DNA from: Pleurocapsa minor GSE-CHR-MK 17-07R
GTDB lineage: Bacteria; Chloroflexota; Anaerolineae; Aggregatilineales; Phototrophicaceae
Assembly: GCA_019359125.1 (NCBI GenBank)
Contig: JAHHHY010000019.1
Location: 1-60,435, forward strand
Length of the DNA: 60,435 nt
Reading direction: 5' to 3'
Numbering within the stretch: position 1 is the first letter of the stretch; each line of letters starts with the position of its first letter. Shown here piece after piece: positions 33,809 to 42,868 of the stretch. The notes below the pieces were generated by a model, which was not told where the DNA came from, searched no databases, and saw only the letters and a list, made by a program, of their open reading frames with translations. The position numbers and the translations under genes were made by a program.

Positions 33809-36190
33809 ATGCAATTTGCAGCGCGGCAGTGGCAACTGGGTGAGAGTGATCCATTCTGTGCGGTGCTGGCCGCAAATGCGTTAACAAGTCCCACCGAGGC
33901 CAACGAGGACCATGTGTGGGACTTGTGGTTAGGCCGGGGCGATCACGCGGCGCTGGCGCTGGTGACCACCTTCAACCGCAAGGCTGAATTCGCCAGCATT
34001 GCCCCCCTTTGGTCAGTCAACAATGTGGTGATTTCACAGGCGAACGGGTATTCCGGCTCGCCTGTGATCACGCGTTTCCTGCCCGGCTATCTGCGGGCTG
34101 AGACACGGGTGACGGCTGCGCTGTCGGTCATGGCCGAGTTTATGGCCTTTGAGAGCCACGCGACGGGTGGCGCCTATAATCTGGCCAACAACGGCACGAC
34201 ACCGCTGAGTATTCGTCTGGAGCTGGTGGCGATGGCTGCCTCCAAAGACGGCGATTATGCCATGCAGGTGCTGCCTTCGGCCGAAGGCCAGGCGATGCTG
34301 GCATTCAAGATTCGCAAAGACTTTGTGCCCGTGCTGCTGATGGACGGGGCCAAGTCTGACGGGATGAGCCCGCACAAGGTGGGCGTCTCGGTGAAGCTGA
34401 ACCCGGGTGAAAAGCGGACTTTGCGCTGGTGCTGCGCTATGAAAGAGAGCGCCACGGCTTCGATTGCGCTGGCGCGGGAATGGCTGGCGCACGATTTCAG
34501 TGCGTGGCTGAAGAACGCGATTGATGCCTCTGCTTCGCTGCCCGTCATTGAGACCGGCAATGCCGATCTGGATGCCTTGCTCGCTGCCGGCGTGATGCAG
34601 ACGATGGGCGCGTTTGTCGGGCAGGGCGAAACTGCCTCGTTCCTGTCGCCGCGCGCGGGCATGAAGCCTGCCGGCCAGTCCAGCGGGCTGGCGACCCCAA
34701 CCGATGCGTATCTGCTAGCGCAGGCTTCGGCACCGCTCTCGCCCAGTCTGGCACAGGGCGTGCTGTCCCGTTTCCTGTCCACGCAGCAGGCCGATGGCTT
34801 TATCGACTGGCGGGCAGGCTATGCCGATTTTCGCAGCGCGCTGTTATGCCTGCCGATTCTGGCACGCCTCACCTGGGGCATTTTTCAGTACACCGAAGAT
34901 GAGGCGTTCCTGCGCGATGCCTTCCCGCGTATGCGCGCGTTCTTCCTGCGCTGGTTTGCCGCAGACGCGGATGCTGACGGCGATGGCTTCCCGGAATGGG
35001 CATCGTGGGCGCAGACGGGCTATCCGCTGGCGCTGATGCACGGCGGCAAGCTGCCGATCGTCGATGCGCGCGATATCCGCCTGACGGAATCGCCGGACCT
35101 GCTGGCTTTCCTGCTCAGCGAGGCGATCAGCATCCGCGAAATGGCCTTTTATCTGCGCGATAGCGTCGTGGAAGCCGAATTTGACGCGCACGTAACGGCG
35201 CTGTCGGCAAAGCTGGAAGCCTGCTGGGATGAATCGGCGCGCTCGTATCGCCCGCGTGACCGCGACACCCATGCCGCGCACGCGCCGGTCGCGCTGGTGA
35301 CCGATCTGCCGGGCGGCGAAACAGTGACGTTGGGCGAACGACTGGACGCCCCGGCGCGCGTGATGGTCTCGGTGGTTGGCGGGCTGAACATGACGCCGCA
35401 GTTTGAGCTGGTCATCACCGGGCTGGACAAAGACGGCGGCAGCGTGCTGGAGCACGTGTCGGCCGATGCGTTTGTCTGGTCTGGCGGGCGTGGGCGCTAT
35501 ACCAGCGAGGCGGTCTTTGCTGCCGTCGATACCCTGGGCACCATCGGCCTGACGCACCTGTACAAAGTCTCGGCGGGCACGCCCGATCATGTGCGCGATG
35601 ATCTTTCGTCGATCCTGCCAGTCTGGGCGGTCGCGATTCCTGAGAGACACCGCGATGCGTTGTTTGAGCGCCTGCTGTCCGACTATCTCCTGCCCAATGG
35701 CATCTCCATGTGCAGCCGCACCGACCCCGCCTATGCGCCGGATGAACAATTCGGTGCGGGCGGCATCTCGGTTTTCTGGAACACGGTCATGGGCGAGGCG
35801 CTGATTGAAGCCGGCCAGTTCGACAAGAGCGCCGACCTGCTGATGCGCGTGCTCAGGCTCCAGATCCAAGTGCTGAAAGCCTACGACAATACGTACGCCT
35901 ATTACCATCCAGAACGCGCTCGCGGGATGGGCGCTCCCGGCGCCGTATCCGGATTCGTGCCGCTGCACTGGTTCATGCGTGTGCTGGGGGCGCGAGTCGT
36001 CAATCCGCGTCGCGTGTGGGCGGGTGGGCCATACGCGCTGCCGATGCCGGTCACGCTGCACCAACACGGCGTCACCATCACGCGCTCGCCCAAAGGCACC
36101 GACATCACGTTCCCCTCTGGCACAAAACGCCATTTGCCCGCCGAGGCGGTCATGATGGAGGTCAGTGATGACGTGGACGGTGCGTCATGA
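33809..36190 (+). CDS. Six-hairpin glycosidase-like protein (GH63/GH78/debranching type)
   Basis: The 793-residue protein has no signal peptide. An N-terminal beta-rich domain (about 1-240) is followed by an (alpha/alpha)6-barrel (about 245-740). Its markers are LDALLAAGVMQTMGAF, GFIDWRAGYADFRSALLCLPILARLTWGIFQYTEDEAFL, a Ca2+-loop-like DADADGDGFPEWASWAQTGYP (about 388-408, with the candidate acid Glu) and ISVFWNTVMGEALIEAGQFDKSADLLMRVL. A beta-domain (about 500-590) appears to interrupt the barrel. Cytosolic trimming of imported oligosaccharides fits the neighbouring importer, but the family and substrate are inferred. AGGA precedes the ATG; the stop overlaps the next ATG. Confidence 0.75.
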   Translation: MQFAARQWQLGESDPFCAVLAANALTSPTEANEDHVWDLWLGRGDHAALALVTTFNRKAEFASIAPLWSVNNVVISQANGYSGSPVITRFLPGYLRAETRVTAALSVMAEFMAFESHATGGAYNLANNGTTPLSIRLELVAMAASKDGDYAMQVLPSAEGQAMLAFKIRKDFVPVLLMDGAKSDGMSPHKVGVSVKLNPGEKRTLRWCCAMKESATASIALAREWLAHDFSAWLKNAIDASASLPVIETGNADLDALLAAGVMQTMGAFVGQGETASFLSPRAGMKPAGQSSGLATPTDAYLLAQASAPLSPSLAQGVLSRFLSTQQADGFIDWRAGYADFRSALLCLPILARLTWGIFQYTEDEAFLRDAFPRMRAFFLRWFAADADADGDGFPEWASWAQTGYPLALMHGGKLPIVDARDIRLTESPDLLAFLLSEAISIREMAFYLRDSVVEAEFDAHVTALSAKLEACWDESARSYRPRDRDTHAAHAPVALVTDLPGGETVTLGERLDAPARVMVSVVGGLNMTPQFELVITGLDKDGGSVLEHVSADAFVWSGGRGRYTSEAVFAAVDTLGTIGLTHLYKVSAGTPDHVRDDLSSILPVWAVAIPERHRDALFERLLSDYLLPNGISMCSRTDPAYAPDEQFGAGGISVFWNTVMGEALIEAGQFDKSADLLMRVLRLQIQVLKAYDNTYAYYHPERARGMGAPGAVSGFVPLHWFMRVLGARVVNPRRVWAGGPYALPMPVTLHQHGVTITRSPKGTDITFPSGTKRHLPAEAVMMEVSDDVDGAS

Positions 36191-36891
36191 CAGATGTGCA
36201 GCGCGAGAAATTTTCGGAACTTCTGTGCCACGTGCTGCGTAATCAGGTCAGCGCGATGAGCGGCTTCGCTGATCTGATCGGCTTTGCCGGCGACCTGACC
36301 GAGGAACAGGCTGAATATCTGGGGCGGGTGACGGGCGCGGGGGCAAAGGTCAATGAGGCGATGCCCACGCTGATCGACATCGCCTGGCTGGAGGCTGGCC
36401 TGCCGATCGAACGGACGCCCCAGCCGCTGGAGGCCATGCTGGAAATGGCGCAGTCGCGCGTGCTGGAGCTGCCCAACTTCGATGCCCTCGGCGTCACGCT
36501 GGTGGAAGAAGACTTCGCCCGCGGGCTGACGGTCCATGCCAATGCCGCCCTGCTGTGGCGCGCGCTGTTCGAGCCGCTCAGGAACGCGGTTCTCTACAGC
36601 GGGCCTGGCAGCAGCGTCACGATTGTGCTGAAGCAGGCCGATGGACAGGCGCTGATCACGATTGCCGATGAGGGTATCGGCATGGCGTCGATGGACCGCG
36701 ATTCTGCCTTCGACCGGTTCTTCCGTTCGCGCGATCCGCGTGTGCGCGCTGTGCCTGGCCACGGCATCGGCCTGACGCTGGCGCAGCAGGTCATTCGCGC
36801 GCATGGGGGCACGATGACGCTGTCCAGCGAATTCGGCTCTGGCACTCTGGTCACGATTGCCCTGCCGCTGGGTTCGCCTGCTGGTTCCTGA
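36187..36891 (+). CDS. Small sensorless histidine kinase
   Basis: The 234 residues contain only HisKA-like and HATPase_c parts. The H-box is degenerate, LLCHVLRNQVSAMSGFADLI with His15, where HELRTPL is usual. The ATPase is well kept: N-box LFEPLRNAVLYSGPGSS, G1 DEGIGMAS, the F-box region FDRFFRSRD and G2 GHGIGLTLAQQVIRAHGG. There is no input domain or membrane segment, so a partner must supply the signal. Its ATG overlaps the glycosidase stop (ATGA), which ties its expression to that gene. No regulator is adjacent. Confidence 0.85.
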   Translation: MTDVQREKFSELLCHVLRNQVSAMSGFADLIGFAGDLTEEQAEYLGRVTGAGAKVNEAMPTLIDIAWLEAGLPIERTPQPLEAMLEMAQSRVLELPNFDALGVTLVEEDFARGLTVHANAALLWRALFEPLRNAVLYSGPGSSVTIVLKQADGQALITIADEGIGMASMDRDSAFDRFFRSRDPRVRAVPGHGIGLTLAQQVIRAHGGTMTLSSEFGSGTLVTIALPLGSPAGS

Positions 36892-36929
36892 CGTTTTACA
36901 CCTGATTTTCAGATTGAGGTCAACACATT

Positions 36930-38750
36930 ATGCTTCGTGGAATGCGCCGTGGGGGAAGACGCCGTGGCGGGCAGCCGAATGATGCCCTGGATGTGATCGA
37001 GACGCCGCCAGGTCCTGCCGACTGGCGGCGATTGCTGGGTTACCTGCGTCCGTACTGGCGGCGTATGGGCATTGCTCTGGTCGCGCTGGTCATCAGCTCT
37101 GCGCTCAGCCTGGTGTTTCCGGCGGTGATTCAGTTTGTTGTCGATGCGGTGCTGATTAACGGCAGCACCGAACTGCTGGACCGCGTGACGATTGTGCTGC
37201 TGCTGGTCTTCCTGCTGCGCTCGCTGACCACGTTTGTCGAGACATTTACGCTCAACTTCGTGGGTGAGCGCATGGTGGTCGACCTGCGCCTGCAACTGTA
37301 TCGCCACCTGATGGGCCTGCCGCTGGGATTCTTCGCCACGCGCCGTGTGGGCGAGCTGGTCTCGCGCCTGTCCAGCGATGTGACCGTGCTGCGCGGCACG
37401 CTGACCAACAACGTAAGCACGCTGTTTCAACAGTCGCTGATCATGATCGGCGCTGTTGTCATCATGCTGCTGCTCAATCCAAACCTGACGCTGTTCATCC
37501 TCATCCTGGTGCCGATTATCATCGCGGTGGGGGCGGGCTTTGGTCTGGTCTTCCAGCGCACCAGCACACAGATTCAGGATGAGCTGGCTGGCTCGGCCAC
37601 GATCGTGGACGAGGTGCTGCAAAACATCCGCGAGGTCAAGAGCTTCGTGCGCGAGGCCTACGAAAACAGCCGTTATGAGAGCGCGCTGATGCGGGCGTTT
37701 GCCGCCTCGCTGAAGCTGGTGCGCGTGCGCGCTGTGTTTGGCTCGCTGATGGCCTTCCTGGGCTTTGGCGGGCTGGCTGGCGTGCTGTGGTTTGGCGGAC
37801 GCGAGGTCATCGCCGGGCGGTTGTCGGGTGGCGAGCTGATCGCATTCCTGATTTATGGCCTGACGGTCGCGGGCAGCCTGGCCTCGCTGGTCGGCCTGTA
37901 CACGTCTTTGCAGGAGGCTATCGGCGCCAGCAAGCGCGTGTTTCAGATCCTCGACATGGCCCCGGAACGCAGCGAACAGCAGGCCAATACCGAGCTTGGC
38001 CACGTGGAAGGGCGCATCACCTTTGCAGGGGTATCGTTCGCCTATGACGAGCGCCAGCAGGTGCTGCACGAGATTGACCTGGATATCGCGCCGGGCGAAA
38101 TTGTCGCGCTGGTGGGCCCCAGCGGCGCTGGCAAGAGCACCATCTTCAACCTGATTCCTCGTTTTTATGATCCCACCCAGGGCACCATCCGCATGGATGG
38201 CATCGACCTGAAGACGCTGTCGCACCAGACGATTCGCGATCAGGTGGGCATCGTGCCGCAGGAGACGCTGCTGTTTGGCGGCACTATCCGCGAAAATATT
38301 CGCTATGGTCGTCTGGGCGCCAGTGATGCCGACCTGATCGAAGCCGCGAAGGCCGCCAATGCCCATGACTTCATCATGGGGCTGCCCGATCAGTATGAGA
38401 CGATTGTGGGCGAACGCGGCATCCGCCTCAGCGGTGGCCAGCGCCAGCGCGTGGCGATTGCACGCGCTATCCTGAAGAATCCGCGTATCCTGCTGCTGGA
38501 CGAAGCCACCAGCGCGCTGGACAGCGAAAGCGAACACGAGGTGCAGGAGGCATTGGCCCGGCTGATGCAGTCGCGCACCACCGTGATTATCGCGCACCGG
38601 CTGAGCACGGTCCGCATCGCCCACCGCATCGCTGTGCTGGACGCTGGGCGCATCATCGAGCTGGGCACGCATGACGAGCTGATCGCGCAGGACGGGCTGT
38701 ATGCCAAGCTGTACGCGATGCAGTTCCGCATACAGGTGCTGGAGGCCTGA
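36930..38750 (+). CDS. ABC exporter, fused membrane and ATPase domains (MsbA/MDR-like)
   Basis: The 606-residue half-transporter has an Arg/Gly-rich N-terminus, six membrane segments (about 45-335) with coupling-helix region RLQLYRHLMGLPLGFF, and an ATPase with Walker A GPSGAGKST (about 401-409), Q-loop VPQETLLFGG, signature LSGGQRQRVAIARAI, Walker B ILLLDEATSALD and switch AHRL. It should act as a dimer and export lipids, drugs or peptides; the substrate is unknown. It ends in TGATGA shared with the epimerase gene and leads a three-gene operon with the epimerase and a membrane-anchored methyltransferase. Confidence 0.95.
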   Translation: MLRGMRRGGRRRGGQPNDALDVIETPPGPADWRRLLGYLRPYWRRMGIALVALVISSALSLVFPAVIQFVVDAVLINGSTELLDRVTIVLLLVFLLRSLTTFVETFTLNFVGERMVVDLRLQLYRHLMGLPLGFFATRRVGELVSRLSSDVTVLRGTLTNNVSTLFQQSLIMIGAVVIMLLLNPNLTLFILILVPIIIAVGAGFGLVFQRTSTQIQDELAGSATIVDEVLQNIREVKSFVREAYENSRYESALMRAFAASLKLVRVRAVFGSLMAFLGFGGLAGVLWFGGREVIAGRLSGGELIAFLIYGLTVAGSLASLVGLYTSLQEAIGASKRVFQILDMAPERSEQQANTELGHVEGRITFAGVSFAYDERQQVLHEIDLDIAPGEIVALVGPSGAGKSTIFNLIPRFYDPTQGTIRMDGIDLKTLSHQTIRDQVGIVPQETLLFGGTIRENIRYGRLGASDADLIEAAKAANAHDFIMGLPDQYETIVGERGIRLSGGQRQRVAIARAILKNPRILLLDEATSALDSESEHEVQEALARLMQSRTTVIIAHRLSTVRIAHRIAVLDAGRIIELGTHDELIAQDGLYAKLYAMQFRIQVLEA

Positions 38751-39775
38751 TGAACGAAACGAGACGAACATTTGAAGGCGTGCCCGTATTGGTGACGGGC
38801 GCGACCGGCTTTCTGGGCGGCGCGCTGACGGAACGGCTGCTGGCAGAGGGCGCGCAGGTGAGTATTCTGGCGCGTTCGGCTGAAAAGGCGGCACGCTGGG
38901 CTGAGCGTGGCGTCCGCGTGACTGTGGGCGACCTGACCGACCTGGATGCCGTGCGCGAGGCGATGCGCGGCAGTCGCATCGTGATTCATTCTGCCGCGGC
39001 GCTGGACGGCACCTTTGACGAGATGGTTCCGGCCACCGTCATCGGCACGCGGAATGTGATGGCCGCCGCCGCTGAATTCAGCGATATCACGCGCGTCGTG
39101 CACGTCAGCTCGATCGCCATTTATGGGCTGTTTGGCGGGCGCGCGGTCATCACCGAAGACACCACTCCGGCCTATGCCGAATACCCGTATGTGCGCACCA
39201 AGCTGATGGCCGAGGGAGAAGTCCTGTCTGCGGGCGCGCGTAATGGCACGCTATACACGATCGTGCGTCCGGGGATGATCTATGGACCGCATGCCGGGCT
39301 GTGGACGGCCGGCCTGTTCAGACTGGCGACGACGCCGGCGGGCGCGGTCTTCTTTGGCGACGGAACGGGCACCGCTTTCCCGATTTTTGTCGATGATGTG
39401 GTCGACCTGCTGATGACCTGCGCGCTGCATCCTGCCGCCGCCGGGCAGGTGTTTAACTGCGCGCCAGACCCGGCCCCAAGCTGGCGTGAACTGCTGCTGG
39501 CTTATCAGGCGCTGACCGGCCGACCGGCGGGATGGGTCGGCCTGCCGCCGATTTTGCTGCGCGCTGCTGCTGCCGTGACAGCCATGCTGGCGCCGCGCGG
39601 CACGATTCTGCGCGACCTGCCGGATGGCGTGGACTGGCTGTTTGCGCGCCAGACGCACAGCATGGCCAAAGCGCGTGATTTGCTGGGCTGGCAGGCGCAG
39701 GTTAGCCTGTCTGAAGGGGTGGCGCGCTGTGCGCCGTGGCTGCGCGAGATTGGCCTGCTGGAGTCTGGCTCATGA
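38750..39775 (+). CDS. NAD(P)-dependent epimerase/dehydratase, extended SDR
   Basis: The 341 residues have the NAD-binding motif VLVTGATGFLGGALTERLL (about 14-32), GDLTDLDAVREAM with the acidic contact, the active-site Ser in VVHVSSIAIYG, and the Tyr-Lys pair in YPYVRTKLMAEG. The pattern resembles the 3-beta-HSD/sugar-epimerase group of extended SDRs. The C-terminal substrate region is typical (NCAPDPAPSWRELL). The start overlaps the ABC exporter stop (GGAGG four bases upstream). The natural substrate cannot be read; lipid or sugar modification is plausible given the exporter and methyltransferase. Confidence 0.92.
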   Translation: MNETRRTFEGVPVLVTGATGFLGGALTERLLAEGAQVSILARSAEKAARWAERGVRVTVGDLTDLDAVREAMRGSRIVIHSAAALDGTFDEMVPATVIGTRNVMAAAAEFSDITRVVHVSSIAIYGLFGGRAVITEDTTPAYAEYPYVRTKLMAEGEVLSAGARNGTLYTIVRPGMIYGPHAGLWTAGLFRLATTPAGAVFFGDGTGTAFPIFVDDVVDLLMTCALHPAAAGQVFNCAPDPAPSWRELLLAYQALTGRPAGWVGLPPILLRAAAAVTAMLAPRGTILRDLPDGVDWLFARQTHSMAKARDLLGWQAQVSLSEGVARCAPWLREIGLLESGS

Positions 39776-40461
39776 GCGACTGGCTGGCGGTCTTCGGCAT
39801 TGTCGCGCTGGCTGGCCTGATTGTTTTCCTGGTCTACTGGCTGCTGGTCGCCACCGAGGGCATTTACCTGGGCCAGCGCGTGGTGACCTGGCTGTATGAC
39901 GTGTATGCCGGCCGCTACGAGGATATCAAAGGCTTTCAGCCGCACCTCGAAATGCAGTATGTCGGCCAGCCGTTGATGCACGAAATCGAGCCGAATATGT
40001 CTCCGCTGGTGCTGGATGTCGCCACCGGCACGGGCCGCCTGCCGATGACGCTGCTGCGTTACAAGCGCTTTAGCGGGCGCGTGATCGGCGTCGACCTGAG
40101 CATGCGCATGATGGACGTGGCCATGCGCAAGACGGATGCGCCCAATGTTTCATTTGCCCAGGCCCCGGCGGAACGCCTGCCGTTCCCGGACTCTACCTTT
40201 GATGTGGTCACGTGCCTGGAGGCGCTCGAATTCATGCGCGATGCCCAGCAGGCGCTGGCCGAAATGCTGCGCGTGCTCAAACCGGGCGGTGTGCTGATGA
40301 CGACACGCCGCGTCACGGCCCGCTGGATGCCCACCCGCGCCTGGACGCCCGGCGCGATGATGGCGCGGCTGGAAGATATCGGCTACGAGCGCGTCGAATT
40401 CCAGCGCTGGCAGGTCGATTATGACCTGGTGTGGGCGCGCAAACCGGGTCCCCAGCCTTGA
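39772..40461 (+). CDS. Membrane-anchored SAM-dependent methyltransferase
   Basis: The 229-residue protein starts MSDWLAVFGIVALAG at an ATG overlapping the epimerase stop (ATGA), with GGAG eight bases upstream. One N-terminal membrane helix (about 5-27) is followed by a methyltransferase type 11 domain: motif I LVLDVATGTGRLPM, GVDLSMRMMDVA with the ribose-binding Asp, LPFPDSTFDVVTCLEALEFM and VLKPGGVLMTTRR. The anchor suggests a lipid or membrane-bound substrate such as a quinone or polar lipid, together with the adjacent epimerase and exporter; this is inference. A longer start 12 codons upstream lacks a ribosome site. Confidence 0.88.
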   Translation: MSDWLAVFGIVALAGLIVFLVYWLLVATEGIYLGQRVVTWLYDVYAGRYEDIKGFQPHLEMQYVGQPLMHEIEPNMSPLVLDVATGTGRLPMTLLRYKRFSGRVIGVDLSMRMMDVAMRKTDAPNVSFAQAPAERLPFPDSTFDVVTCLEALEFMRDAQQALAEMLRVLKPGGVLMTTRRVTARWMPTRAWTPGAMMARLEDIGYERVEFQRWQVDYDLVWARKPGPQP

Positions 40462-40464
40462 ATC

Positions 40465-40493
40465 TTGCGCCGCATCACATATCCCCCTAGAAT
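40465..40493 (+). promoter_or_regulatory. Candidate argS promoter
   Basis: TTGCGC (40465-40470), a 17-base spacer and TAGAAT (40488-40493), directly after the methyltransferase stop; the leader is about 32 bases. Confidence 0.5.
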
Positions 40494-40532
40494 GTCTCCA
40501 CTTCCACCCTCTTCGTATGCAGGACAACCCAT

Positions 40533-42248
40533 ATGCTGGTGCTGACGACAGAAATTACCCGGTTGGTGCAGGATGCAATCGCACGTGCGCAGGCCGCCGG
40601 AGAGCTGCCCGCCTTTGACGCTTCGGCAGTCGAGGTCAAGCCGAGCAAGCGCGCCGAGCAGGGGGACTATGCCGCTGCGCTGATGCCGCTGGCGAAGCCG
40701 GCAAAGATGGCCCCGCTGGCGATTGCCCAGGTCGTTGCGCGTCATCTGGCGGAAGCGCCATATGTCAGCCGCGCGGAGGTTGTGCCGCCCGGCTATCTGA
40801 ACATATTCCTGAATGAAGACTGGCTGCGCGCTCAGGTGCCCGCGATTCTGGCCGAGGGCGAGGGCGTCTTCACGCTGGCGCTGGGGCAGGGCAAGCGCGC
40901 CCAGGTGGAATTCGTCAGCGCGAATCCGACCGCGCCGCTGCATATCGGCCGCAGCCGCGGCGCGATTGTGGGCGACACCATGGCGCGTGTGCTGGAAGCT
41001 GCCGGGTATGAGGTGCAGCGCGAATACTATTTCAATAATGCCGGGGCGCAGATGCGCAACCTGGGCAACAGCCTGCGCCTGCGTTATCTGGAAGTGATGG
41101 GCCAGCCGCTGGCGCTGACGCCGGAAGAGGAAGCGACCTTTTACCGCGGCAGCTATCTGGTTGAATTTGCGCAGCAGCTTGTCGCGGAACAGGGCGACGC
41201 GCTGAAGGATGCCGACTATCAGCCATTCAAGCTGTACGCTGAACAGAAAATGTTCGAGATGATCAAGACCACGCTGGCCCGTGTGGACATTCATCACGAC
41301 GAGTTTTTCAACGAAAACTCGCTGTATGAAAATGGGGCCATCTGGGACGTGCTGGAGACGCTGGACGAAAAAGGCTTCATCTACAGGGCCGTGCGCCCGG
41401 AAGTGGATGACGAAGGCGGTGCGGCCGAGGAAGCCGACGGCAAAGGCGAGGCGACCTGGTTCCGCAGCAGTAAACTGGGCGACAGCAAGGACCGCGTGCT
41501 GGTCAAAAGCAGCGGCGAGCCGACCTATACCCTGCCGGACTTTGCCTATCACAAAAACAAGCTGGAGCGCGGCTTCGACGTGGCCGTGAATGTGCTGGGC
41601 GCGGATCATTACGTGCAGCATCAGGTGGTGAAGCGCGGGATTCAGGCGCTGGGCATGGAGGCAGACCGCATCCATGTCATTCTGGTGCAGCTCGTGTCGC
41701 TGATGCGCGGCGGCGAAGTCGTGCGTATGAGTTCTCGTAAAGGCGATTTTGAGACACTGGACGACCTGATCGACCAGACCAGCGCGGATGCGGTGCGCTA
41801 CATGCTGCTGGCGCGCAATTCAGACACGCATGTCAATTTTGATCTCGACCTGGCGGTGAAGAAATCGACTGAGAATCCGGTCTATTACGTGCAGTACGCC
41901 TATGTGCGCTGCGCGGGTATCTTCCGCGAGACGGCGCTGCGCGGCGTGAATACCGACGGTGCGGACATTGCCCTGCTGGGCGATGCCGAGCTGCGTTTTC
42001 TGCGCAAGGCGCTCGAGCTGGGCGAGGTCATTACCCTGGCTGCGGAGAACTTTGAGCCGCATCGCGTGGCCTTCTTCGCGCTCGAGATGGCCAATGCTTT
42101 TCACCCGATGTTCGATACGGTGCGCGTGCTGGCCAGCGACGTGCCGCCAGACATTGCCAAAGCGCGGCTGTTATTCTATGGGGCCGCGCAGGTCGTGTTT
42201 GGCCGCGTGCTGCGCCTGATGGGCATGACGACGCCGGATGTGATGTAG
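40533..42248 (+). CDS. argS: Arginyl-tRNA synthetase
   Basis: The 571-residue class Ia synthetase charges tRNA-Arg. Visible are an N-terminal Add-1 domain (about 1-95), VEFVSANPTAPLHIGRSRGAIVGD with the HIGH-type motif HIGR, tRNA/Arg pocket residues in YYFNNAGAQMRNLG, and the KMSKS-equivalent RMSSRKGDF. The helical DALR anticodon-binding domain starts near 450 (VQYAYVRCAGIFRE) and ends RVLRLMGM. Length and order are normal. An AGGA lies upstream of the ATG. dcd follows after 39 bases and may be co-transcribed. Confidence 0.97.
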   Translation: MLVLTTEITRLVQDAIARAQAAGELPAFDASAVEVKPSKRAEQGDYAAALMPLAKPAKMAPLAIAQVVARHLAEAPYVSRAEVVPPGYLNIFLNEDWLRAQVPAILAEGEGVFTLALGQGKRAQVEFVSANPTAPLHIGRSRGAIVGDTMARVLEAAGYEVQREYYFNNAGAQMRNLGNSLRLRYLEVMGQPLALTPEEEATFYRGSYLVEFAQQLVAEQGDALKDADYQPFKLYAEQKMFEMIKTTLARVDIHHDEFFNENSLYENGAIWDVLETLDEKGFIYRAVRPEVDDEGGAAEEADGKGEATWFRSSKLGDSKDRVLVKSSGEPTYTLPDFAYHKNKLERGFDVAVNVLGADHYVQHQVVKRGIQALGMEADRIHVILVQLVSLMRGGEVVRMSSRKGDFETLDDLIDQTSADAVRYMLLARNSDTHVNFDLDLAVKKSTENPVYYVQYAYVRCAGIFRETALRGVNTDGADIALLGDAELRFLRKALELGEVITLAAENFEPHRVAFFALEMANAFHPMFDTVRVLASDVPPDIAKARLLFYGAAQVVFGRVLRLMGMTTPDVM

Positions 42249-42287
42249 TCATTTTTCACAGCTATTGCAGACAGGGGGAGTAGTGAC

Positions 42288-42842
42288 ATGGGTTTGAAAG
42301 CCGACCGCTGGATCCGCCAGATGGCGCTGGAACACGGCATGATCGAGCCGTTTGTCGAGAATCAGGTGCGCGCAGGCGTCATCAGCTATGGCCTGTCGTC
42401 CTATGGCTATGACATGCGCGTGGCGGACGAATACAAGGTGTTCACGAACGTGTATTCGGCGGTGGTGGACCCGAAGAATTTTTCGCCGCAGTCGTTTGTC
42501 GATTTGCAGACCGATGTGGTCGTGATTCCCCCGAATTCATTCGTGCTGGCACGCTCGGTGGAATACTTTCGCGTGCCACGCACGGTACTGTGCGTGTGCC
42601 TGGGCAAGAGCACCTATGCCCGCGCCGGTTTGGTCGTCAATGTGACGCCGTTTGAGCCGGAATGGGAAGGGCACGTCACCATCGAGATCAGCAATACCAC
42701 GCCGCTGCCCGCGAAGGTCTATTCCAACGAAGGCATCTCTCAGGTGTTGTTCTTTGAGGGGGACGAGCCGTGCGAGACCAGCTATGCTGACCGCAAGGGC
42801 AAGTATCAGGGGCAGCGCGGCGTCACGCCACCCCGTCTGTAA
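42288..42842 (+). CDS. dcd: dCTP deaminase
   Basis: The 184-residue protein deaminates dCTP to dUTP for thymidylate synthesis. Family marks are [16 protein letters not shown], the nucleotide-binding [40 protein letters not shown] with its catalytic Glu, and the C-terminal closing loop [13 protein letters not shown]. It matches the E. coli-type trimeric deaminase (YQGQ.G tail) and not the bifunctional deaminase/dUTPase found in some archaea. A GGGGGAG lies seven bases before the ATG. It is convergent with ygfZ, with 26 bases between the stops. Confidence 0.96.
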   Translation: MGLKADRWIRQMALEHGMIEPFVENQVRAGVISYGLSSYGYDMRVADEYKVFTNVYSAVVDPKNFSPQSFVDLQTDVVVIPPNSFVLARSVEYFRVPRTVLCVCLGKSTYARAGLVVNVTPFEPEWEGHVTIEISNTTPLPAKVYSNEGISQVLFFEGDEPCETSYADRKGKYQGQRGVTPPRL

Positions 42843-42868
42843 CCGCGACTTTTGCGCGCTGGCCGGGA

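Noticed and set aside
36909-38894. Long minus-strand open frame opposite the ABC exporter, and similar ones opposite argS, ade, the YgeY-like gene, the six-hairpin glycosidase and the giant pilin-like gene
   Set aside because: Composition is shadow-like (Gln/His/Arg-rich), with no start sites, while the opposite strand carries complete recognised proteins.
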